Source of the DNA: Spinacia oleracea
Taxonomy: Eukaryota; Streptophyta; Magnoliopsida; Caryophyllales; Amaranthaceae
Direction of reading: 5' to 3'
NCBI RefSeq assembly: GCF_020520425.1
Contig: NC_079487.1
Span: 4,883,501 to 4,947,500 of the forward strand
DNA length: 64,000 nucleotides
Of the stretch, positions 12,701 through 23,804 are shown one piece after another (the stretch's first letter is position 1; every line of letters begins with the position of its first letter). The notes beneath the pieces are model-generated. The model saw only the letters and a program-made list of their open reading frames with translations. It did not search any database and was not told the DNA's origin. The position numbers were made by a program, and so were the translations under genes.

Positions 12701-13725
12701 AAAGATGACTAAGAAACATCAATAGGAAAAGAAAAAATCTCACAGAAAAACAGCCACACCAAGCTCTGTATCCTCGATTAACTAATATTGAGCTTTTCAC
12801 CTTAAAACCAGTAAATCAGCAGCGCCTTACAACCCTCACATATTTCCAGTGTAGTTTAATCTAACAGCCAAACCTTCTTCAACCACCAATGTCCAGTGTG
12901 CCCTCCATAGATCAACATCATCAAATTCTACTTCATACCATTCTACTTCATACCTCAAAGAAACAATATTTATGAAGTACAAACCTTAAACACCAAAATA
13001 AGAGCTACATCAAGTCATCAAGTGCTCCACCTCTTCAAATGATATACATTGCTTCCATCAAGGTATACATGATCTAGAGCCAGTGACGCCTATATCCATT
13101 TTGTTAAATACACATATGCTCAGTACTCTCCTGAATTAATCTTGTAAAATGTAGAACTCACCTATTCTTACTCTACAAGAATCATAAACTTTTGACAGTT
13201 GATAAACACCAAATAAATGAACAAACTCCCAAATATACAGAAACCCATTAAGCAAACAGAACAAAATAGCAGAAAAACCAAATGAAATGCTAATTTTACT
13301 CACACCAAACATAAATTGCTGAAAATACACAAAACCCCAGAAAAAATTATGATGTAAAAAAAAGAATGCTAAGAAGAAGAAACCTCAGCTATCTCAATAG
13401 CACCGTGCTCTTCAACAATAGTACGAAGCTCATCATTATTGAGATTCCTTGGAATGTTACCAACATATAATCTACGAGCTCCTTCTCCATCTGAAGATGA
13501 TGATGCAGTAGATGAAGAAGATGTTTCTTCAGTTACAACAGCTCGAACCTTCAACAATGGCGGATTTGTTGAGACTCTAGTCTTCAATTTTAGACCAAAC
13601 CCATTGCTAAAAGATTGCAATTGGACCAGATTTTGCGATGAAAACTTGGGTTTTGAAGAAGAAGAAGATGATGAACAGTGTTGAAGGAGACCATGACATG
13701 GGAGGATTGATGAAATTGTTGCCAT
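9741..13725 (-). CDS. PSRP2: Plastid-specific 30S ribosomal protein 2 (two-RRM chloroplast RNA-binding protein)
   Basis: A nuclear gene for a chloroplast RNA-binding protein attached to the small ribosomal subunit. Exons are 13725-13384, 10389-10288, 10198-9899 and 9779-9741, spliced at GT/AG in one frame to 260 residues. Residues 1 to about 61 are Ser-rich and basic, a typical transit peptide, followed by an acidic Ser/Thr linker. RRM1 has RNP2 LYVGNI (86-91) and RNP1 RRFGFVTM (125-132). RRM2 has RNP2 VYIGNL (186-191) and RNP1 NGFGFVSF (225-232). The C-terminus is basic (KIRVNKA). Length and text agree with spinach PSRP-2 as I remember it; the related cp29/cp31 RNA-binding proteins are the alternative but are usually longer. 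Intron 1 (10390-13383) is unusually long at 2994 bp and has transposon scraps. Its donor (GTTTCT) is weak. The gene is divergent from the J-domain gene at 15282. Confidence 0.95.
10610..10800. repeat. Possible SINE/RTE-type retroposon fragment
   Basis: AAGCCTTATTCCCAAAAGG followed by ATAGGGTCAGCTACATGAA resembles the widely repeated SINE / RTE-LINE 3' region of plants (CCCAAAAGGATGGGTCGGCTACATGAAT type). Boundaries and target duplications were not found. The assignment is from memory of the motif. Confidence 0.4.
11880..12012 (+). repeat. SINE or RTE-LINE 3' tail fragment
   Basis: GGGTCAATTGGAAACAGCC, CAGGGGTAAGGTTGCGTACA, a C-rich stretch, and TTGAAGCAATGGGGTAA follow the order seen in the 3' tail of plant Au-like SINEs and their RTE partners. 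It lies in PSRP-2 intron 1, opposite to the gene. No clear target duplication is visible. Confidence 0.6.
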
Positions 13726-15281
13726 TTTTTCTGGGTTTTTTTTTGCTTTTGTTGTTGATTATTTGATGATGATGATAATTTTGAACTTCCCAAATCAAAA
13801 ATTAATTGACTTTGGAGGAGATAGATCGCCCAGATATTGAAGATTTTGGTAGTAACACAAATTTTTGAATGGGGTTTTGGGAAATTGCAAGAAATGAGAG
13901 AGGGGTTTTTGCTCTTCTTTTCCCTGTGTTATCGCTTTATCCATATGTCACCTGCCTATCACGTGCCATCTAAAAAGAGATAGGCCTTCTTCCCAAAGGC
14001 CCAATTTGCAAATTTAGATTGTGCCATCCAAATTCCAAATAAGCAATGGCCTTTTAAGTCCTAACTTATCAAGAAATAAAAATAAAAAGAAGAAAAGGTC
14101 CATAACAAAAGCCAATACGTTGATGGTTGGAAATACGATGTCCAAAAGATGCTACATATTTCCTCCGTTTCGAAATAATTGGAACACTCCATCTTTCAGC
14201 ACTATTTACAAATTTCAGTTTGACTATCATTTGTAATTTATGGGTAAAGAAAAATATAGTCATTTGAAGTCTTATTTAATTCGTCTCGATATGTACTTTA
14301 GAAATATCAACTTTTTATAATTTTATCAATACAAAATTAGAATATTAATGTTCAAACATTTACGTTGGTCAGCGTGAAAAAGTAAATAGTCCCTATTATT
14401 TCGAAAAGGATGGAGTAATATGCTTGTAAGCAAGGTTCTCTAATCTGTTCGACTTATTTTGACTCATTTTAGTAAAAGTAAGTTTAGATAAGTTCACATA
14501 AGTTTAAATAATGGAGTATAAGTTCGAAAAAAATAAATTTTTCAGTCATTTTCACACATAAATAAATTTATTTCTCATAAAATAAGTTTATTTCAGATAA
14601 AATAATTAAGTTAACATAAATTTAGGTAATATAAGTGGAGTAAAACGAAACCCAACATAACATTGACATCTCATAAGTATAAGATTATACTTGAGAGTTG
14701 ATTGAGACGACGATTTACTAATATCCTCACAAATTACAATAAGGGACTAAAAGATATTTGTTCCGATATCACTTCTAGAGTTCTAAAAGCAATGTTGTTT
14801 ATTATGAATTATCTTACACCTTTTAATAAGTCTATTTACTACTCAAATACATAGAGAATATTAATGGCCAACAATATTCTATATTGCATTAGGATGGATA
14901 GTGTAATTTAAATTAGATTAAAGTATCTACCAATTCCTAATCGATTTCTGCTAATTTTCTAAGTGTCTAAACGTTAATTTATGATCATTGATTGTATATT
15001 ATTCACCTTAAGTACAAATTTACAATCCTATTAGGACTATAATTTACACGAGTTCTAACTTCTAACCATGGTAGAAGTAGGGCTCCTAATTGTATTTAAA
15101 TAATCAAAATCAAGCCACCGCTATAAATTTATTTATACTCCAAATTGCACGCAAGTTTTAGGCCTTTCTCCCATATTCCCCCGCACCTCAATTTATACTT
15201 CCTTTCCTCTCCCAAATTTCATCCTCAAAAACAACCACAACAACAAAAACTCAATCAAAATTTCTAAACAACTTTTAAAAG
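13726..15281. promoter_or_regulatory. Shared spacer between divergent PSRP-2 and J-domain genes
   Basis: A 1556-bp interval between two start codons on opposite strands, which must hold both promoters and 5' UTRs. The first part (13726-13930) is the likely PSRP-2 leader. The last part (about 15170-15281), rich in CA and pyrimidines, is the likely leader of the J-domain gene. A MITE sits between them at 14159-14415. I could not assign particular elements such as TATA boxes with confidence. Confidence 0.55.
14159..14415. mobile_element. Stowaway-like MITE
   Basis: A 257-bp element with inverted ends (left TTTCCTCCGTTTCGAAATAA, right complement CTCCATCCTTTTCGAAATAA). It is flanked by TA at 14157-14158 and 14416-14417, the Tc1/mariner target. 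It has no coding capacity. It lies in the spacer between two divergent genes and so could affect either promoter. Confidence 0.75.
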
Positions 15282-17714
15282 ATGCAAGTTTACTTGGATA
15301 ATTTGATTTCAAACTCAACCTTTCCATTCCTATCACATCCCACTTCTTCAATTCAATCTTCCTCCTCCTACCTCCCTTCAAATCGCATTTCCTTCCAAAC
15401 CCCGCCACCATTTTCATCCTTCAAAGCTCGAGCAACCCTCAACAATGGCGGAATCACAAAGCCCATCTCAGAGATGACCTTTTACGAGCTTCTCGGTATC
15501 CCAGAAACGGTCGATTTGTCTGATATTAAGCACGCGTACAAGCAACTCGCGCGCAAGTATCACCCTGATGTGTCGCCCCCGGATTTAGTGCGGGAGTATA
15601 CTGACCGCTTTATTCGTGTTCAAGAGGCGTATGAGACGTTGTCTGATGCTCGAATGAGGGCTATCTATGATCGGGATATGGCGCGCGGACTTCATCTTGC
15701 GTTTTCTGCTCGGAAGAAGATGAACCAGTTTGATGATGAGGTAGTTTTTTACGCCATTAATTTTGATCTTGGGTTTTTTTATTTTTTGAGTTTAGTATTT
15801 GTCTTTTGATATTATTTAAGCTGGGTATCTTTGTTTTTTAATCTGGATTATTCGAATTTTGGGGGAGAGTTTGATGCTTGATTTTGCCAAATTTATGTTT
15901 TGAAATTAGGGTTCATGTAGGTTTGTTTGCTCTTATTGTTAAGCTAATTTCATGAGTAGTTTTGTTAATTTCTGTTAAATTTGACCTGGAATTGTTGATT
16001 TTTGCATAATTGAATGCTTACTCTTGAGCCATTTGCTGTGTTTATGATGAATTATTGCGGATTTCCTTACATTCTATAGCTAATCTTGGTAATTAATTAA
16101 ATAATTAAATGGGAGTGATTTGGATTTAGTTTGTAGATTAGTTGTACTTGACATATCCAACTATTGTTTAGAATCCTTTAGATGATGGAATTAGTAATTT
16201 CAAAGACAACCATGTCATGTTACTAATCACAGACTCACAGTCCAACCATGTCATGTTACTAATCACAGTCCAGGTTCCTCCGGGGTAGTTTGATACTTGG
16301 AAGTTAGAAGTGGGTGTCAGTGTGTTGAGAGAGAGTGCGCGTCAGCACGGGTGTACATGTGTGCGCGTTTGTGTATGTGTGAGTTGAGATTTGAAGATAG
16401 GATCGGATCGGATCATCCGTGTGGGAAATTTGGGTGAAATCACCTCTCAAGTCTCAACTTTTTCAATCAAATTTGGGTGAAATTGCTGCTTGCCTTAATT
16501 TTCTGACTTTTTCCTGCCATTTTTTTTAATGTGAAAGACGGCAGTGTAGACTTTTGGAGTCGGTGATGCTGGTTCAGTTTATTACCGCATTCTTGTTCCA
16601 TAAGACCATAACTACACTATTGGGAAAACTTCTCTGTTTCTGTCTTGATTTTGGTTAATGCTCCTACTTTTTTGTTTCCTATTAAATTCCTTTGATATTT
16701 CATGAGAGACTACTAGTATCCTGGTATCCCGGTATCCCCTTTTTGTGTTCGAGCATAAGCTTCCCTAGCAGAGTAGCAGGTGACATAGTTACGGAGTAGT
16801 TTGCTGCGTATTAGTCATATACTAGTATGTTATCCGGAGTATAAGTTTATGCTTATCCATGTGGGGTACTCTTTTGTTTAAGTTATGTTTGTTTAGTGAG
16901 GGCATATAAATGTAGGATCCACCCTCTTGCTTCTTTGGTTGAAATTTAAATACTTTTCTAATAGAGAATGGCATAAGTATTCGTTAGGTAGCGTTTCTAT
17001 ATTAGAGTCCTCCTTTACCATTATTTTAAGGACTATTAAGATACCAGTTGCTACTTTTGAATTTTAATTTTGTTAAATAATAGATTGCGTTTCAATGCAA
17101 AACATCATTTTTATTATAGTTAAAGGTACTACTAGAAGACTATAAGTTTATACCAGGTAGAACTCGCTATGATATAGTGATAGATTATAGTGGTGAAAAG
17201 TTGACAATTTTCGACCAAAAAAATGAAGTTTGACCAATAATTTTGAAGCAAGAGTATATTACATTATTACTAGTAGGCTAAGGTTGAATGTTGCTCAACT
17301 TAACGTGGGAAACGACTAAACCGTTTGTCCCTTTGTTGTATTATGTTATGTGTTATCCTCTTGAAGGATAAATGGGATAACGATAACCTAGTCATGTAAT
17401 GTTTTTCATCTATCCAGATTTCTGACTAAAACCCCACCTCCAGCCTAGTTGATGCTTAATTGTCCTGTTGGTACATTTCATGAAATGTTGATTCCTTCCA
17501 TTCTTGAAAGCTAAGATATAGTATTATTGCATCAAATTCTCTCAAAATATCTGACTCGTTTTTTTCCCGTTAGGAAATGGAAGACAAAAGTGAGTGGAAA
17601 GGTCGTTGGCAAAGCCAAGTATCAGAACTAAAGAAGAGAAGCATGTACAAAGATGCTAAGAAAAACACATGGGGAGCTAGAATGCGCCGTCAAAGGAGTG
17701 AATCATATCCTTAA
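15282..17714 (+). CDS. Chloroplast J-domain co-chaperone, DnaJ J20-like (two exons)
   Basis: A small type-III (DnaJ C) co-chaperone that would stimulate a stromal Hsp70. Exons 15282-15740 and 17574-17714 are joined across an 1833-bp GT/AG intron at phase 0, giving 199 residues. Residues 1 to about 55 form a Ser/Pro-rich transit peptide. The J domain spans about 66-131 with helix II KHAYKQLARKY and HPD at 94-96. No Gly/Phe region or zinc fingers follow. The tail (EWKGRWQSQVSELKKRSM and WGARMRRQRSE) is typical of the Arabidopsis J20 group, which delivers client enzymes such as deoxyxylulose-5-phosphate synthase to plastid Hsp70. That role is known for the family and only inferred here. J8 and J11, also short plastid J-proteins, lack this tail as far as I recall. 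The intron carries a small direct repeat (ACCATGTCATGTTACTAATC at about 16209 and 16245). Divergent neighbour: PSRP-2. Confidence 0.9.
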
Positions 17715-18348
17715 CCACGATTATAACGATAAGACTCACTATGTATATATCTGTGTTTTTTTTGTTCAGTTTCCACTCTTTTAAGTTTTACTTGGAATCG
17801 GACGAATTCAGGCAATGATGTCGTCTCATTTCCCTAATTTTATCGTCCATGGGATCAATTAATTAACATACTGCATATATTTATACATCTACTCTTTCTT
17901 GCTCGATTTTGTTATACATTATTGATTTTATTATACGGAGTTTCATTTATTTCTGTAAGTTTATGGCTTGAGAGTTGAGATAAGTGATGACTAGTGTAAC
18001 GCGCCAAAAGGAACTTTGGAGAAGATAATTCAGGTCATTTTCATGTGGTAGGAACAGGAAGGAAAGCGAAGTACCTTTCCTTGTTGAGTAGGAAATGGAG
18101 TGGTGAACTTGCGAGGTTCATATAATTTTCTGAATTGTGATGTTTGTATATTATTTATTGTGAGAAATTTAAGCAAAGCATTTATTATTTTTCATCTTCT
18201 TGATTGATGGTTGCATTTTTGGTCCCAACTTAGGGATAATGTTTTGCTCATTTTATGTGGAAGAGGATGGGGGAGGTGTTTATTTCTTGCTTGAAGTTGT
18301 CGGGGAAAAAATTCCCCAAAGGAAGAAAATGGGAAAAAGGGCTATATT
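17715..18348 (+). other. 3' flank of the J-domain gene
   Basis: The probable 3' UTR and downstream AT-rich DNA. I see no gene or repeat in it. The open stretch at 18200-18382 runs into the SINE and has no family features. Confidence 0.45.
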
Positions 18349-18361
18349 AATATTAACAAAG

Positions 18362-18557
18362 AACCAATTGAGGTTGGCATGAGTGGTTAAGGGCCTCTTG
18401 CTCCTTAACCAAGGTCTCGGGTTCGAGCCTTGGGAATGGAAAAAATCTCAAATGGGAGGGATGCTGCCCATCGAGGTACCCATGCAAACTCCCGCGGGAG
18501 ATTAGTCCACTCGCCGAAGGCGGTGGGAACTCCTCGTAGTAGAACCAAAAAAAAAAA
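18362..18557 (+). mobile_element. tRNA-derived SINE with poly(A) tail
   Basis: About 196 bp flanked by a perfect 13-bp duplication AATATTAACAAAG (18349-18361 and 18558-18570). The head carries tRNA-like promoter boxes: an A box around TGGCATGAGTGGTTAAGG and a B box GGTTCGAGCC at about 18419-18430. The tail is an A-rich run after AGAACC. The body (CCCGCGGGAGATTAGTCC) resembles Amaranthaceae SINEs, though I cannot name the family. It lies about 650 bp beyond the J-domain gene on the same strand. Confidence 0.88.
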
Positions 18558-18661
18558 AATATTAACAAAGACAGTCTCGGGTGAAACATTCACTCATACT
18601 TATTGTGAGACGTTAAAGTTATCCTGGATGTGTGATTTTCAACAAACGCCATGTTTAGTGG

Positions 18662-18955
18662 CTTATGGGGGTGTTTGGTTAGGAGAGGTTTGAGGGAAAA
18701 AGAGTTTTTTTGGATGAATTAGAGGTTTGACTTTTAGAAAAAGCTAATTGAGAGTGTTTGGTTAGGAGAGGATTGGAAGAGAGTTTTGGGTTGAAAAACT
18801 AATTTTGAAAAAGCTCAATATATGAGCTTTTTGCAATTAGATGTTTGAGAAAGTGGATGAAAAAGCTCAATATAGGAGCTTTTTGCAATTAGAGGTTTGA
18901 AAAAACTAATATTGAAAAAGCTCAATATAGGAGCTTTTTGTGTGTGTGTGTGTGA
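18662..18955. repeat. Degenerate repeats with GGTGTTTGGTTAGGAGAG and AAAAAGCTCAATATAGG
   Basis: GTGTTTGGTTAGGAGAG occurs at about 18671 and 18753. The palindromic AAAAGCTCAATATAGGAGCTTTT core with GCAATTAGA-GGTTTGA occurs three times (about 18808, 18864 and 18915). The GGGTGTTTGGTT start is common to plant hAT/PIF MITEs, but I found no right end or target duplication. A (TG)n tract follows at about 18939-18952. Confidence 0.55.
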
Positions 18956-19613
18956 ATGAGCCACATATCTAACGTAAATTATAAATAGGGGCAGGTTATA
19001 CGAACATGTGACCTATCGTACACATGCCCTCATCCTTAAATACTAAATCAAGACTTCATCGATAGTGACTTACGTTATTGGCACAAAAGCATTTTATTTC
19101 TCACACAAGTGGTAGGATATCAAAAAAAATAAAAGATTGTCTATCTTTAAGTGTTAAGACCATGACATTTTATTTCCTTTGTGCCATAACTCCATAACCA
19201 ATTCAATGAGACTGTTACGTTTTTGTACTATTCCTTAATCAAACAATTGTATCGACCGAATGGAAGTCTCTTTAGCCACCTTAAATGTTATCTTATTGCC
19301 AGAATATTACCTAATGGATGATCTCCAAGCTTAGCCAAAACTAAATTGTTTGTCTATATGAAAAAGAGAGGGGGGGCTATGGTTCAAGATAATGCATTTA
19401 GTACAGAGTATATAATACTACCTCAATTCTTTTTTAATTAACACATTCTTTTACAAAATAATTTGTATACACCGGATTCATATTAAAATTAACGTGGATC
19501 AGGATAAAATATAACTAACTACCTGTCATATCGTGTAAATTAAAAAAACGTGTGGCCCATTTCGCTTCCCGCTCACGCTAACACATTTTCACATAGGCAA
19601 TCTTTATATAATA
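18956..19613. other. AT-rich intergenic DNA
   Basis: No coding region, RNA gene or clear element is seen between the repeats ending at 18955 and the Helitron terminus at 19614. Confidence 0.5.
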
Positions 19614-20279
19614 CTAGACGAGTATATGTCCGTGCTAATGCACGGGATAACTATAAATTTTACTCCCTCCATTCCTTTTTGTTCTTCCCATTTCCTTTTT
19701 TAGCATTTCTTTTTGTTCTTCCCCTACTGAATCTTTACTATTTTTGGCCATAGTTTTTTTACCAATTTACCCTAAGATTCCCCACTATTTACCAAAAAAC
19801 CCTAAGATTCTACCCTTTTTCCACCCTCTTTTTCCCCACCACCCTTATTTAATTAATTTCCCATCCCCCATAACCCCACCCCACTACCGTCACTTTCACT
19901 CTCTCTCACCTCTCTGATTTCTCTCTCTCTCTTCAACCTCCTTTCACTTTTCTCTCTCTCCTCCTTCCTTTCTCTGTTTCTCTTTCTGATACCCTCAAGA
20001 ACATCAAAGATGTTCTTCATTTTCATCTTCCTCCTCTCACTTTTCTCTCTCTCCTCCTTCCTCTCTCACTTTTCTCTCTCCTCGTTCAATATCGCCGCCA
20101 CCACCACCACAACACCGCCACCGCCACCACCACCCGAAAAAGCTGTAGAATACGTATTATGGTTTTAGATGGTGAAATTCGACCACGAAAACCCTAGATC
20201 TAGAGTTTTCATGGTCGAATTTGACCTCTAAATCCTCAAAATCGTGAAATTGAGATCAATTGGGTATTTATTTATTTTT

Positions 20280-20413
20280 GTATTCACGTTTCAAATTTTT
20301 AGGGTTTTTTTTTTGCGAACTTATGACGAATTTATGGGTTGTTTTTTTGGTTGATTTTGGTCGAGTTTTTGGTTTAATTTTTGTCGAATTTTTGGTTGAT
20401 TTTGGACGAATTT
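20280..20413. repeat. Start of TTTTGGTCGAATTTTTGG minisatellite, left of copia insertion
   Basis: Degenerate T/G-rich units (TTGGTTGATTTTGGTCGA). The array continues at 30882 on the other side of the copia element. Confidence 0.7.
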
Positions 20414-21848
20414 TGAAGGAAATAATGCCCTTGGTCCAAGTATGCATTCTATGTTAAGTCTAATAAATGCGGTTCAGTATTAATTAACAAGTTAATAATT
20501 CAGTGAGATCAAGTGAGCTGAATGCCTAGCTAGAGGCCGCTTCAGTTCAAGTGGAATTAATGATATTAATCCACAGCTTACTCTTGACTGAACCCGTAGG
20601 GTCACACAAATAGTACGTAAACGGATCAAGTATTTAATAGCATTAAATACTCCATCTATGAATATTCGGAACCGACGGATCTTGGTTTCAGTGGGAGCTA
20701 AGATCGTCACAGGCAAGGAATGAATACTCCGGAAACGATGATATTGCCGGAAACGGAAATATGGATCGTATCGGAAATATAAATATTATCCAAGTCGTAG
20801 ATGTTGCCGGAAACGGAAACATGGTACGTGTCGGAAAATATTATCGGAAATGGAAATATTGCCAGAATCGGAAATATTGCCGGAAACGGAAATATTGTCA
20901 GAATCGGAAATATTACCGGAATCGGAAAATAATTCCGGAAACGGAAATATTAAATATTTGTTCGAAACGGAAATTAATTCCGGAATCGGAAATATTAAAT
21001 ATTGTTCGTATCGGAAATGAATTCCGGAATCGGAAAATTTAATCGGAAGCGCATCGTACGAATAAGCATCGGACGAGGCCTGCCGGACGAGGCCCAGCAC
21101 GAAGCCAGGCCATCGCCCAGCAAGCCAAGCGCGCCGCACAAACAGCCACGCCAGGCCCAGCGCAAGGCCAGGCCCAGCGCAAGGCCAGGCCCAGCAGGCT
21201 GCGCGCAGCGCGCAGCGCGCACAGCGCGCACAGCACGCGCAGCGCGCAGCGCGCGCGGGGGCTGAGTGGGCTGCTGCTCACGCGCACGCATGGGGCCCAT
21301 CGTGGCTGCCGTGCGTGTGTGTGCAAGTGTTTGTGTTCGTGCACGTTTCCTAAAACATGCAGAGTTCGGTTAATGATTAAATTCCTAATTCTATTTGATA
21401 AATTAATTAAATTAGAGTTCTTGTAGGATTCTAGGTTTGATTAATTTGTATCTGAATAGGATTTCGATTCCCTTTCCATACCGATATAAATATGAGGCTA
21501 GGGCTCACAATTTATAACACAAGTTTCAAAGTATTCAAAGTGAGTTTTTGAGAAAAAAATTCAGTCACACATTTGCCTATAAAGTGCCGAAAATAATAGT
21601 ACCTTAAGGGCGATTCTAGTTGGTCAATCTTAAGGCGGATCCGGACGTGCTGTGGACTATCTACGGAGGGACGACACTTGGAGTCCTAAAGACTTGTTCT
21701 TGTTCGGTTCGGGCGCAGCTAGGGAAGGCACGCAACAAAGAGTATGCATCTAATCTATGCTAAATGATTATGTGTAAATAATATGTTTTCCTGGGTTTAT
21801 GGTTTTTCCGCATGATTTATGAATTGTCATATGTATCATAACCTAACA
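20414..21848 (+). repeat. 5' LTR of copia element 1
   Basis: Starts TGAAGGAAATAATGCCC and ends CATAACCTAACA. The U3 minisatellite of GGAAATATTGCCGGAA-type units spans about 20729-21055. A GC-rich tract at 21060-21260 (AAGGCCAGGCCCAGCGC units) follows. The TATA box is at 21485. Confidence 0.95.
21485..21492 (+). promoter_or_regulatory. TATA box of copia LTR
   Basis: TATAAATA about 360 bp before the LTR end. Equivalent boxes lie at 30513, 42964, 58782, 59411 and, reversed, at 2862. This position is consistent with the U3/R border being shortly downstream. Confidence 0.7.
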
Positions 21849-21849
21849 G

Positions 21850-21863
21850 TGGTATCACGAGCC
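21850..21863 (+). promoter_or_regulatory. Primer binding site of copia element 1
   Basis: TGGTATCACGAGCC, one base after the LTR end. It matches plant initiator tRNA-Met except for one inserted C. Confidence 0.8.
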
Positions 21864-22589
21864 CCTTATTATTTTCATAATCTAAATTGCATGAACATGG
21901 TTAAATATTACAAATTTGCAAGAATTAAAAGGGGTGATTAATTTTCGTAATTGTTAATTAATTGCAAATTGCGTTTATTTAATTATACGTACGCAGTTTT
22001 TCGGCAGTTTCTTCGTTACTCATCCGAATTGAGTGATTTTTGTGTCAATTCCGCATGTAAAAGGCATTCTAAAATTTTGACAAAAATAATTTTTTTCTGC
22101 CGAACCCAGAATTCTCAAATTCGAAGCCTAACTATGACTTTTCGAAGGTTTTAGTTTTTCGAATGCAAAATTTCGTAAATTTAAGATGTTAAATTAAATA
22201 TTTGCGATTCTTGTTGATAAATCTTGAATTTTTGATTGACCTACTGCATATGTTTAACAAGTTTGAATGCCTAGTCTTGTTAATTATGCAATCTAATTTG
22301 TAATTATGATTAATTTGTTGAAAATTAGAATAATTTAGAATTAATTTGATTTTCATAATTAATTGTAATTTAATTAGAAACCTATGATTAAAAACCACCA
22401 TAAAAATTGAAAATTTATGATAAATTTTAAATTTTTATGACCTAGACTTGAATCCATAACAATCGGAAATCAATTGGATAATAAATTTTCGATTTTTCGC
22501 CCTAAAATTATGAAATTAATATTATTTATTAATTTGTCATTAATTTTAAATATAAATTTTAAATTTTTATGCGATTCGTTCATAAAACT

Positions 22590-23200
22590 TGCACGCACGA
22601 AGCAATGGACGCTTCGTGTTACCCTTAAGGGGTGTTGTATAATGCGGGCATGCGACGACGAGCAAGGGAGCTCGTCGCCCGTGCGGCACGAATGCAATGA
22701 GCAAGGGCGTAGTGCACGAGCACAAGGCAGCAGCCCTGCCTTGTGTCGTGTGCCACGAGCAATGGACGAATGGGCATGGGCGAAGGGCGAGCCAAGGCAG
22801 TCGCGTGTGGGCAGCAAGCAAGCTGCGCCACAACGCGCGCTGCCTCGCACAAGAGCGCGCAGCCTCGCGCGCAGCGAGCGCAAGCTCGCGTGCCACGAGC
22901 GCTGCGCCCAGCATTGCTCGCACGCACAGCGAGCGATGTCGCCCGCCCAGCGAGCGATGTCGCGCGCCCAGCGAGCGATGGCTCGCGCGCCCAGCGAGCG
23001 ATGTCGCGCGCCCAGCGAGCGATGTCGCGCGCGCACTGCGAGCGATAGCTCGCGTGCGATGAGTGCTGGCGCGTGCAGCGAGCACCAATGCTTGCGGAGG
23101 CTTGCGATGGGGATGCAGCAGCTATGCGACGAGCGCATGGGCTGCGCGCACATGGCCAGCAATGGCTGTGTGCGTGCGGCCCATGGGCGTGCAACGCGTA
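22590..23200. repeat. GC-rich minisatellite block in copia element 1 leader
   Basis: Tandem CAGCGAGCGATGTCGCGCGC units, clearest at 22920-23045, flanked by less regular GC-rich sequence. The long open frames here (up to 255 codons) are compositional: different frames and strands are open at once and they are rich in Ala/Arg/Ser only. Similar blocks occupy the same place at 1094, 44085 and 60530. Confidence 0.8.
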
Positions 23201-23804
23201 GGGTGTTTGCGTTACGATTAAAGATCGTTTTGAATGTTTAATTTGAAAATTTCAGTTCACGTAATTTTAATTAATTTTAAAATTAATAATTTAAATTATT
23301 TTCTTGGATTTTAATTTTGAATATTGTAATTATAATAAATTTTATTTATTATAATTATTTTACTAAAATTAAAATCATGAATTAATTTAAATACGACTGA
23401 ATTAAATTAAACTTTTGGATTCAATTATAAATTGATATGAGCTTTAAATTTTAATTAAATTTGTATGTTTCCGGTTAGACTAGAAATACATTTTTATGTT
23501 TAAAATTAGTAAAGCATATGAATTTATTGGTTTAAGTGGGAGCGCTTTTTAGTCATAAACTCTTGATTAGGTCTACAAATCCTTAAGGTTAAAACAACTT
23601 GATTAGAATTAATAAGGACTGAATAATTGGTAGATTATTGGTGCCCTTGATTAATTGCTGCAAATGTTTACGTGATGCATAATGTGTTTTACTAACCAGC
23701 TATGTGGGCCATTCATGATAATGAATGGGTGAATGGTATATATTGTATATGTACTGTTTTGCAGGTTATGAAGTGACTAGTATGGCCCAAATAGGATAGA
23801 AAAT

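Larger units (their letters stand above)
10390..13383 (-). other. Long first intron of PSRP-2 gene
   Basis: Non-coding 2994-bp intron, against 89 and 119 bp for the other two. It contains retroposon-like fragments near 10610-10800 and 11880-12012. A stretch at about 10970-11330 is open on the minus strand with weak resemblance to plant LINE RNase H. An 18-bp inverted pair near 11697-11745 (AATTCTTTTCATACAAAT and its complement) is also present. The rest shows nothing I can name. Confidence 0.6.

Noticed and set aside
18362-18435. Possible tRNA gene (A box and B box present)
   Set aside because: The cloverleaf is not intact, the sequence continues into a SINE body with A tail, and 13-bp duplications flank the whole unit.
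20761-21344. Open frames in LTR U3/GC tract (Asn/Arg/Lys/Tyr-rich and Ala/Arg-rich)
   Set aside because: They are translations of the U3 minisatellite and GC repeats, repeated in every LTR with changing length. No family features.
22474-23241. A 255-codon open frame (and overlapping frames on both strands) in the GC-rich leader block
   Set aside because: Several frames on both strands are open at once, the text is Ala/Arg/Ser-rich tandem repeat, and the equivalent blocks at 1094, 44085 and 60530 do not conserve it.
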